Shown: piece after piece, positions 1 to 5,689 of the stretch
Position numbering within the stretch: the first letter of the stretch is position 1
How the letters are laid out: every line of letters starts with the position of its first letter
Assembly (NCBI GenBank): GCA_007128495.1
Contig: SKXH01000242.1
Location: forward strand, 1 to 7,892
DNA: 7,892 nucleotides
Direction: 5' to 3'
From: Bacteroidota bacterium
GTDB lineage: Bacteria > Bacteroidota > Ignavibacteria > T3Sed10-11
Notes under the pieces: model-generated
What the model was told of the DNA's origin: nothing
Seen by the model: the letters and a program-made list of their open reading frames with translations, nothing else
Database searches by the model: none
Translations under genes and position numbers: made by a program

Positions 1-419
1 GACGTACCGAAATCAAGCAATAACTCCTCACCTTCGTGTTCGAGCCGTCTGTCGAATACAATTGCTGCATTGCAGAGCGGGCAGTACGTTATCGAGACCG
101 GTTTTCCGGCGATGACATCATTGACGATTTCATGCCACATCAAAATGCTGAGGGGATATGCCCGTGCATCGCCTTCAATATCCACGACCATTACGGGTTC
201 ATGATCGAAAAATGTTTTCCCGGCTCGCTCTATATCCCAGTAGTTGGGATCATCAATCGGGGGTATTCTGTCGCGTGGTAACAATGCAACGATCTCATCG
301 AGATCGACGATGCGGTTTTCTTTGTCAGTATTCCATTGCTGCCCGACGCGCTCTATGTTACGCTGAGCGGATACAGGTAAGCTTATGAGAACTATGAGTA
401 AAAGTCCGATTAACTTCAT
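1..419 (-). CDS. Secreted DUF3179 domain protein, N-terminal part (3' end outside window)
   Basis: The frame is open from an ATG at 419 to the left edge (139 codons plus two bases), so the C-terminus is missing. The protein begins with a signal peptide: Lys2, a hydrophobic stretch over residues 3-16, and a probable signal peptidase I site after VSA (residue 18), so it should be exported. The mature part has the DUF3179 pattern: an IPPIDDP motif at 52-58, AYPLSILMWHEIVND at 87-101, and YCPLCNAAIVFDR at 112-124 with a CxxC pair (Cys113, Cys116). It ends in DFGTS, where family members usually continue FGxSG. An AGGAG ribosome binding site at 426-430 lies six bases before the ATG. The biochemical role of DUF3179 is not established; the conserved Cys pair suggests metal or redox chemistry, which is inference. 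The family call is firm, the function unknown. The gene starts 127 bp downstream of pgl on the same strand and may have its own AT-rich promoter. Confidence 0.88.
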   Translation of the reverse strand, partial: MKLIGLLLIVLISLPVSAQRNIERVGQQWNTDKENRIVDLDEIVALLPRDRIPPIDDPNYWDIERAGKTFFDHEPVMVVDIEGDARAYPLSILMWHEIVNDVIAGKPVSITYCPLCNAAIVFDRRLEHEGEELLLDFGT

Positions 420-521
420 AGTGCGCTCCTTATTATATTATATGATCCATATTTTTGTATATATAATAAGAAGCGGGGATAAACAAATCTGTCAGGAGGG
501 TGACAAGAGGGGGGGGGCCAT
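420..521. other. AT-rich upstream region of the DUF3179 gene with a G9 tract
   Basis: This short spacer separates pgl from the DUF3179 gene. Its lower-coordinate half is strongly AT-rich (about 431-470) and on the minus strand contains TATAAT-like stretches just before the ribosome binding site, so it is the likely promoter area for the DUF3179 gene; no convincing -35 box is seen. A run of nine G lies at 509-517, and a small inverted repeat (TGTCA / TGACA) flanks GGAGGG just before it, at about 490-505. No coding potential is seen. Confidence 0.4.
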
Positions 522-554
522 AGATGTAGTCCACCTTGAAGGTGGACTACATCT
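522..554. repeat. Perfect 14-bp hairpin overlapping the pgl stop codon
   Basis: Bases 522-535 (AGATGTAGTCCACC) are perfectly complementary to 541-554 (GGTGGACTACATCT), around a five-base TTGAA centre. The pgl stop codon (TAG on the minus strand, 547-549) lies inside one arm, so the last pgl codons contribute to the stem. There is no T-run after the stem in either direction (C-rich on the minus strand, mixed on the plus strand), so it does not look like a classic rho-independent terminator. It could protect the pgl mRNA 3' end, act as a factor-dependent or imperfect terminator, or be one copy of a dispersed hairpin repeat. Confidence 0.75.
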
Positions 555-1287
555 TAATGCTGCTAACATTTGCTCCTGCTGCTTTATCCAACAAATAAAC
601 CAATGAACCATTTGCAGGACTGACCCTCGCAGAAGGAAACGTAGTATCAGTTCTCTCATATATTTTCTTCATAATTGTTGATTTCGAAGACCCCGACACA
701 AGAAAAATAACATTTTTGCCGTTATTTATAACAGGAAATGTGAAAGTTATACGATACGTATCTAATTCCGGCACATATACCCCGGTTACCCACCGCTTCT
801 TCTCCTCAAGTGCCTGCGTTCCCGGGAACAACGACGCTGTATGTCCATCCTCCCCGATGCCGAGAAGTATTATATCAAATACCGGAAGTTGTGACGTATT
901 GCCGAAAAATTTTTTTATAGTTTTTTCATAATCACGTGCAGCATCGGCCGGTTCATTTTCTGCCAGAATTCTGTGCACATTTTCCTGTGGAATATTGATA
1001 TGTTCTATTAACGCCTCTTTCGTCATCCGGTAATTGCTGTCGTGGTGATGGGGAGGTACAGACCGCTCATCTCCCCAGAATAAATGTACTTTATTCCATT
1101 CGATTGCTTCTTTATATTTTTCAGAGGCAAGGGTTTCGTATAGACTCTTCGGGGTCGAGCCGCCTGCGAGCACGAATGTACACCGGTTTTGTTCTTTTAA
1201 TGATTGCTGTATGATACCGGCAATATACGCTGCCGATTCTTGTATCAATGTGTTCTTGTCGGGAAATACTTTGAGTTCAGGTTTCAT
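547..1287 (-). CDS. pgl: 6-phosphogluconolactonase
   Basis: Hydrolyses 6-phospho-D-glucono-1,5-lactone to 6-phosphogluconate, the second step of the oxidative pentose phosphate pathway, in the cytoplasm. The protein has 246 residues, normal for the DevB/SOL type, and all hallmark motifs are visible: LAGGSTPKSLYETL at 40-53 (phosphate-binding loop), FWGDERSVP at 70-78, DSNYRM at 83-88, LLGIGEDGHTASLFPGT at 141-157 (active-site loop with His149), RITFTFPVIN at 179-188 and VSGSSK at 197-202. There is no signal peptide and no sign of truncation. The ATG at 1287 gives a full-length N-terminus, although the preceding sequence has no strong Shine-Dalgarno (only a weak GGATG). The usual partners zwf and gnd are not in the window. 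A 419-bp spacer with hairpin repeats separates it from the upstream GMC gene, so it is probably transcribed on its own. The stop codon is embedded in a hairpin. Confidence 0.96.
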   Translation of the reverse strand: MKPELKVFPDKNTLIQESAAYIAGIIQQSLKEQNRCTFVLAGGSTPKSLYETLASEKYKEAIEWNKVHLFWGDERSVPPHHHDSNYRMTKEALIEHINIPQENVHRILAENEPADAARDYEKTIKKFFGNTSQLPVFDIILLGIGEDGHTASLFPGTQALEEKKRWVTGVYVPELDTYRITFTFPVINNGKNVIFLVSGSSKSTIMKKIYERTDTTFPSARVSPANGSLVYLLDKAAGANVSSIKM

Positions 1288-1344
1288 ATTTAAAATAGGT
1301 TCATCCGGGATTCTTATGGGTAGATTATTTCGCTTTGCTCAATG

Positions 1345-1371
1345 ATTATCAAACAATTCATATTCTATCAA
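1345..1371 (-). promoter_or_regulatory. Possible pgl promoter
   Basis: On the minus strand TTGATA (1366-1371) and GATAAT (1345-1350) are separated by 15 bases and lie about 60 bp upstream of the pgl start. Both boxes match the sigma70 consensus well, but the spacing is short and the region is generally AT-rich, so the call is weak. Confidence 0.25.
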
Positions 1372-1400
1372 ATAATTCCATACAACAAAAATCAGTATTT

Positions 1401-1628
1401 CGCAGGGCTTCACCCTGCGCTGTTGATGTCGCCCCTTTGGGGCTTACAGGATAGCAATGGTACAAGATACTTAGAGATAAGATATAATGATCTTAATCCC
1501 TCGTGGATTAAGTTTTATGTTTTCAACGTTAGGAAGCCGATAGTAAGCTCCGAAGGAGCGCTATCATAAGCACAGGGTGAAGCCCTGTGATAACAGCAAC
1601 ATAACAATACCACAGCCCTGAAAGGGCG
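1401..1628. repeat. Inverted cluster of covarying hairpins (REP/BIME-like element)
   Basis: This non-coding stretch is between the GMC and pgl genes. A 44-base arm at 1401-1444, read on the minus strand, aligns with 1546-1589 read on the plus strand at 35 of 44 positions without gaps. Each arm holds two small hairpins: CAGGG-TGAAG-CCCTG and an AGCYCC-RAA-GGRGCG type. Differences between the arms preserve pairing: C-G in one arm becomes T-A in the other within the GCCCC/GGGGC stem, and a G-C closing pair of the CAGGG stem becomes A-T. A third copy of the second hairpin, AGCCCTGAAAGGGCG, follows at 1614-1628 with another compensated pair. The layout resembles REP/BIME elements, in which short hairpin units occur in opposite orientation in intergenic DNA. 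No transposase is present here. Stop-free frames across it are short and appear accidental. Confidence 0.72.
1492..1512. repeat. 8-bp perfect hairpin within the repeat cluster
   Basis: CTTAATCC (1492-1499) and GGATTAAG (1505-1512) form a perfect stem around CTCGT. It sits between the two long inverted arms of the 1401-1628 element and is probably another module of it. No T-run follows on either strand that would make a terminator. Confidence 0.6.
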
Positions 1629-1706
1629 TAATCAAAAAATATACATTATGACGATTTACCCATAATAATATCGGATGAATCTTAAAATATAATAATTCCG
1701 AAAAAG

Positions 1707-4700
1707 TTACTCACTGTCTGCCAGAACACTTTTCGCAGCAAGCGAGCTCATAGACATTATCGTCCATTGTGGATTTATCGTAATGCCCTCGGGAAATACG
1801 GAAGCATCGGCAACGTAAACATTATCTAATCCATCAACCCTGAATCTGCCGTCGACAACGCGTTCCGATTTGAATTTTGAATTATCTCCCGCCATTCTGT
1901 TTCCGCCCTGAGGGTGAGCCGTCATCATCTGAAGATCAGACTTTTTCAGCGGATATTCAGCCAGGGCTTTTTTAAATCGATCCAACTCCTGGCGGGTTAA
2001 TTTCAATTCAATACCCGGATCGCTCGGTACGACTGCACGCTTTGCGCCGGAGCCAATACCGATCTCAAGCGCGGTTTCAAGGGCATATTTTATATGAGCG
2101 ATATCGCTCTCACCGAGTTTCCAGCTAAATGCCCGGCCGTTCATGGGATCGGCACGTTCAGAAATTCTGCCGTTCGGCTCCGAACCGACAAGAACGCCGT
2201 AGTTCACCAATTTTCGATACGATTTCATTATATCATGATGGCGGTCGAAAAAGAACGGCACTGAAATTGCAAACGAGCCCGGCGGATTGAAGTATGTTTC
2301 AAACACGGCACGGTGTTGCTTATCGAGCGCACCGAGTGTTATCTGCACACCGTCGAACGCATCCAATATATCATCAAACTCAAATACAAACGGAAATGCA
2401 AAATTACAGCTTAATCCTCTCCCGACATTCTTCCTCACCGGATCGCTCTTATTACTCATACTTCGCATCAAGAAATGACTGCTTGCAATAACACCGCCTG
2501 CTGTAACGATCGCTTTGTTTACCCTGACGCGTTTCATGGTTCCGATATTGGTACGAAGCACAACTTCTACAGCACGTCTCCCGTCCTTTATAAATCTCAC
2601 CGCACTTGTATCGCTGACCACCTGTACACCACGTGCTTCCGACCACGGTATGTATGTCTCGAGCACCGAACGCTTTCGCATTCGCTTATTACCGAGGTTG
2701 CACATACCGCTTCCCAAAATATTTCTCTGATTTGCCTTAAGTACCTCCGATACAAATTTCTGATCATCACTCGTATTTTCGTTATATGCCTTGATACCCT
2801 TCTCAAATTTTTCCTGTACACGAGTATTAATACCGTCCTGAGCTATCGGGCCGATCTCGAGCTCTTGTGCTATGCTATTATTTTCCTCCTGCAAAGGACT
2901 CAGATCAAGTCCGTATTTTTCTTCCCAAATCGACTTAATTCCCTCCGGCATTTCAAAGCAGACCGAATTATTCATCACCGTCGTCCCGCCGACACACTCA
3001 CCCTGTAAAACGATCAGATCGAATCGTTTTGACATTTGAAGACCGCCCTCTTTATAAAGTTTTCGTATCATCTCCATCTCATCGTCGTTAAAATCCTGTA
3101 ACGGAGAATATCGCTTCCCGCGTTCAACGACAAGTATCTTTGAGGGATCTTCGACGGCACATGCGAGCCGGTACGCCATGACACCGCCGCCCGCACCAGA
3201 ACCGACCACCAGATAATCGACCTCGTCGGGTATACGCGGTTTATCGACCGGGGTGACGACTCTCGGAGCAACGAGCGGTTTATCTTTTTTCCGGTCTTCA
3301 GGTTTAAAGTTTGCTGGATGTTCAGGACTGTCCGGTAGTTCTGCAATCTTTTTGTAAGGCGGCGGCCCTTCAGCGTAATCTCCCTGCAATCGATCCCGGG
3401 CATCGGGAGGTACAAAACCGATCTCACGTTTTTTATCGACCAGTGAATAATTTCCGAGCGTAATAAATGAGTGAAGCGCTGTACCGATCATATAAACCTG
3501 GTGCGCAAGATTGGGCACCACAGAGCGATCACGTTCATGCGGTTGTCGAAGAATATACTTCCTGAGATAAAAACGCCGCTCCCGTGCGTCCATAGTTGAA
3601 AAATTTGGCCGAAGCCCATAGATTGGTGAAATAATATGCTCAACGATCCAGAATGGGAAATTGAGCATCCCCCGCCTTCGTCCGCGTACTCCCGCAATGT
3701 GCCGGTCGATACATTCGAGCACCTCACTCTGCTCATTGGCAGTACCATCAAACAGTGCACCATGGAGTGCCATTACCGCACGGGCTGTGGATGGATTCAT
3801 AGCATTAATTGAGTATTCAACAGTGTAATACATTTTTCGAAGAGCGATCAATCCCGCCAATACGACTATGCCGATAATAACGAGGACAACAAAATACCGG
3901 TCGACAGCAACAATTGTTTCATGCCTCGTAGTAATGGACACACCTCCGTCACCTATCGAGAAGACCATCCACAGTGCGCTTCCCGCAGTCATAATAAAAA
4001 ACGAAAGAAATATTAAACGTGAAAGATTTTCACGAAGCACTTCGCGCTGCGCAAGTAATATAGCAAGAAAACTCAGTGTTGTGTACGCAGTTATTGTGTT
4101 GAGCACCTGTGGATCCGGAAATCCGAATACGGCGCCAAGACCGCACGTACCATCGGTCATAAATCGAAAATACAATACAGCAACAAACATCAAAGCAAAT
4201 ACAATACCGATACAATAAAATACAGTGGATGTGAGAAAATACGGGAATGAATAAAAAGCTGGAAATTCTTTACGTCTGCCGAAACGTTCCGGCTCTCTTC
4301 CGGTGTTGAAAAGAATTATACCGAACCCGATAACGATCACTGCATCAATGATAGCAGACATCATAAGAAAATCCCTGAACGCATCGCCGGCGGGAGCGTT
4401 CAGGTATAAACCGACCGAACCGACGGTAGACACAAAATGTGCGAATATGACGATTAGTACACAGTACCACCTCAGCGTCTTATTATATGCTCCGATAAAT
4501 AAAAGCACAAACATGAGGGATATTTTGATCAACGAATTGATCATCAGCGCGGGATTGAGATACGTCATATCGAGCATCCCGCGAAGCTGTTCAGGATACG
4601 GCGTTGTACCAAGTAAGCCGATGAGAATAAGGAGAAAGTAAGCAAGATATCCGAGACCGAGCAGCCGGAGAACATAAAAAGCCAAATCACGGCCGGGCTT

Positions 4701-5252
4701 TTTAACAGGTTCGTTCGTCCACTCATCGGTGAAAAGTTTCACGCGCTCCTCACCGGTCGGACGACCGGAAGCAGTGTCATCGGATGTAAAAAAGCGGGCG
4801 GAGAGCCGTGCCACCCAGAGAGCTAAGACACCGATAACAAGTCCGTCAACAAACCAGGCAATAAATATCTGCAGCAGCGGATGAAGTGAACCGAGCAATC
4901 CGTCAACGTTATATTCCCACATCGCAGTCAATCCCGCAGCCCTGTAATACGACTCGAGATACAGATCCATCGGTACACCGAGCAACATCATGATAAGAAT
5001 CAATATCACCGATGATGCTTTTCTTAAAAACACGACAATCGATCCGTAGACGATCGTGAGAAAAACGATTTCCACCCAAATTAACCAGTCTGCCGGGAGC
5101 AGGAATACCTCAAGTCGATAAAACACGACCCAAAAATATATGACTGAAACAATGAATACCATTCCTACGATCAGGAAATATCGTAGTCTTGATGTAAGGG
5201 TATCGAGTGGATCTGCTGCCGTGTAACCGCGTAAAGTAAAGAATGGAACCAT
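1707..5252 (-). CDS. Membrane-anchored GMC-family oxidoreductase fusion, 1181 aa
   Basis: Predicted FAD-dependent alcohol/sterol/polyol-type dehydrogenase tied to the inner membrane. Three parts are visible. Residues 24-472 hold about 12 hydrophobic helices (near 24-46, 56-77, 80-99, 124-150, 190-214, 235-256, 262-284, 294-316, 335-362, 384-401, 409-431, 452-471) of no family I recognise. Residues 485-615 are soluble and helical and resemble the gluconate 2-dehydrogenase subunit 3-like domain of GMC systems (IDRHIAGVRGRRRG at 515-528, RERRFYLRKYIL at 557-568). After a Pro/Lys-rich linker (615-675) comes a full GMC domain: GSGAGGG at 684-690 with Glu710 closing the FAD-binding fold, GECVGGTTVMNNS at 751-763, HPQGGNRM at 1113-1120, and a C-terminal DASVFPEGITINPQWT ending at 1164. 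His1113 and Asn1160 are the expected active-site pair. Typical GMC enzymes have about 500-600 residues, so this is roughly double. AAGGAGA at 5259-5265, six bases before the ATG, fixes the start. The oxidoreductase call is firm; substrate and electron acceptor are unknown. Confidence 0.93.
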   Translation of the reverse strand: MVPFFTLRGYTAADPLDTLTSRLRYFLIVGMVFIVSVIYFWVVFYRLEVFLLPADWLIWVEIVFLTIVYGSIVVFLRKASSVILILIMMLLGVPMDLYLESYYRAAGLTAMWEYNVDGLLGSLHPLLQIFIAWFVDGLVIGVLALWVARLSARFFTSDDTASGRPTGEERVKLFTDEWTNEPVKKPGRDLAFYVLRLLGLGYLAYFLLILIGLLGTTPYPEQLRGMLDMTYLNPALMINSLIKISLMFVLLFIGAYNKTLRWYCVLIVIFAHFVSTVGSVGLYLNAPAGDAFRDFLMMSAIIDAVIVIGFGIILFNTGREPERFGRRKEFPAFYSFPYFLTSTVFYCIGIVFALMFVAVLYFRFMTDGTCGLGAVFGFPDPQVLNTITAYTTLSFLAILLAQREVLRENLSRLIFLSFFIMTAGSALWMVFSIGDGGVSITTRHETIVAVDRYFVVLVIIGIVVLAGLIALRKMYYTVEYSINAMNPSTARAVMALHGALFDGTANEQSEVLECIDRHIAGVRGRRRGMLNFPFWIVEHIISPIYGLRPNFSTMDARERRFYLRKYILRQPHERDRSVVPNLAHQVYMIGTALHSFITLGNYSLVDKKREIGFVPPDARDRLQGDYAEGPPPYKKIAELPDSPEHPANFKPEDRKKDKPLVAPRVVTPVDKPRIPDEVDYLVVGSGAGGGVMAYRLACAVEDPSKILVVERGKRYSPLQDFNDDEMEMIRKLYKEGGLQMSKRFDLIVLQGECVGGTTVMNNSVCFEMPEGIKSIWEEKYGLDLSPLQEENNSIAQELEIGPIAQDGINTRVQEKFEKGIKAYNENTSDDQKFVSEVLKANQRNILGSGMCNLGNKRMRKRSVLETYIPWSEARGVQVVSDTSAVRFIKDGRRAVEVVLRTNIGTMKRVRVNKAIVTAGGVIASSHFLMRSMSNKSDPVRKNVGRGLSCNFAFPFVFEFDDILDAFDGVQITLGALDKQHRAVFETYFNPPGSFAISVPFFFDRHHDIMKSYRKLVNYGVLVGSEPNGRISERADPMNGRAFSWKLGESDIAHIKYALETALEIGIGSGAKRAVVPSDPGIELKLTRQELDRFKKALAEYPLKKSDLQMMTAHPQGGNRMAGDNSKFKSERVVDGRFRVDGLDNVYVADASVFPEGITINPQWTIMSMSSLAAKSVLADSE

Positions 5253-5281
5253 GTGAACTCTCCTTATTCAGTCTGTGTGTA

Positions 5282-5306
5282 CCTGAAATTTCAATGGCAT
5301 TTCAGG
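5282..5306. promoter_or_regulatory. Inverted repeat in the GMC gene leader
   Basis: CCTGAAAT (5282-5289) and ATTTCAGG (5299-5306) form a perfect 8-bp inverted repeat with a nine-base centre. It lies 30-54 bases upstream of the GMC start codon and just beyond its ribosome binding site, so it could be an operator or an mRNA hairpin affecting translation. The sequence alone does not say which. Confidence 0.4.
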
Positions 5307-5376
5307 CGTGCGGAAACATTGTTTACCAGGGGAAGCAATAATCTGTATACCGATTGAGAAAATTGAGAATTTTGTG

Positions 5377-5405
5377 AATTTAGCTTTTTAAATAAAAATA
5401 GTCAA
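5377..5405 (-). promoter_or_regulatory. Probable sigma70-type promoter of the GMC gene
   Basis: On the minus strand TTGACT (-35, 5400-5405) is followed after exactly 17 bases by TAAATT (-10, 5377-5382). It points toward the GMC gene and would give a leader of roughly 115-120 bases that includes the 5282-5306 inverted repeat. The -35 box is strong and the -10 box moderate (4 of 6). Confidence 0.42.
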
Positions 5406-5432
5406 GTGTATACCATTATTTTTCCAATTATC

Positions 5433-5461
5433 TTGATTTTGTGAAAGTTTGTTTGTATTAT
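5433..5461 (+). promoter_or_regulatory. Probable sigma70-type promoter of the plus-strand membrane operon
   Basis: TTGATT (-35, 5433-5438) and TATTAT (-10, 5456-5461) are separated by exactly 17 bases. It points toward the gene at 5690 and would give an unusually long leader of about 220 bases. It stands back to back with the minus-strand promoter at 5377-5405, with 27 bases between the two -35 boxes. Another promoter closer to the gene cannot be excluded in this AT-rich region. Confidence 0.42.
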
Positions 5462-5533
5462 CCAGCGTTACATATATCGCTCTGTATAGTATAGTAATGA
5501 GTAGAGTCACCTCAAATTATTCCTTGAAAAATT

Positions 5534-5583
5534 AAGCGATGGATATATTCAAAATGATATATCTTTATAGAATTGTATCGCTT
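5534..5583 (+). promoter_or_regulatory. Nested stem in the predicted leader of the membrane operon
   Basis: Two perfect 7-bp stems are nested: an outer AAGCGAT (5534-5540) with ATCGCTT (5577-5583), and an inner GATATAT (5542-5548) with ATATATC (5557-5563). One unpaired base separates the stems on the left and 13 on the right. It falls downstream of the predicted start of transcription and upstream of the ATG at 5690, so it could fold in the mRNA. The inner stem is all AT except one pair and would be weak. It matches no riboswitch that I recognise. Confidence 0.3.
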
Positions 5584-5628
5584 CCGCTCTTCAAACCATT
5601 CCGTAAACAAACGTACGAAATTTCTCTC

Positions 5629-5642
5629 AACCAGAACTGGTT
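5629..5642. promoter_or_regulatory. Operator-like palindrome AACCAG-AA-CTGGTT
   Basis: A perfect 6-bp inverted repeat with a two-base centre lies 48 bases upstream of the start codon of the 5690 gene. The size and symmetry fit a dimeric regulator site, but no regulator gene is in the window and no second copy was seen in this spacer. Confidence 0.3.
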
Positions 5643-5689
5643 CTATAAATTAACTTATACTTTTCGATACCGGTGAAAAATAACATTCT

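Noticed and set aside
36..388. Two short plus-strand frames at the left edge
   Set aside because: They are antisense to the minus-strand frame at 1-419, which has a signal peptide, ribosome binding site and DUF3179 motifs.
522..554. Rho-independent terminator for pgl
   Set aside because: The stem is strong, but the following minus-strand sequence is C-rich without a T-run, and the stem includes the stop codon.
1342..1569. 75-codon plus-strand open frame in the GMC-pgl spacer
   Set aside because: It reads through the inverted hairpin repeats and has no good ribosome binding site; the DNA is better explained as a structured repeat.
1401..1628. CRISPR array
   Set aside because: Repeat units are self-complementary, occur in both orientations, differ from each other and have irregular spacing; there are no uniform spacers.
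2475..3008. 177-codon plus-strand open frame
   Set aside because: It lies antisense within the well-supported GMC catalytic domain, and its translation has no recognisable motif and unnatural composition.
547..5252. Functional operon linking the GMC oxidoreductase and pgl in sugar-lactone metabolism
   Set aside because: The genes share a strand, but a 419-bp spacer with repeats and a possible separate promoter divides them, and Pgl acts on a phosphorylated cytoplasmic lactone, not a likely product of a membrane GMC enzyme.
5353..5369. Tandem ATTGAGAA direct repeat (5353-5360 and 5362-5369)
   Set aside because: Only two short copies in AT-rich promoter DNA; too little to call a regulator site.
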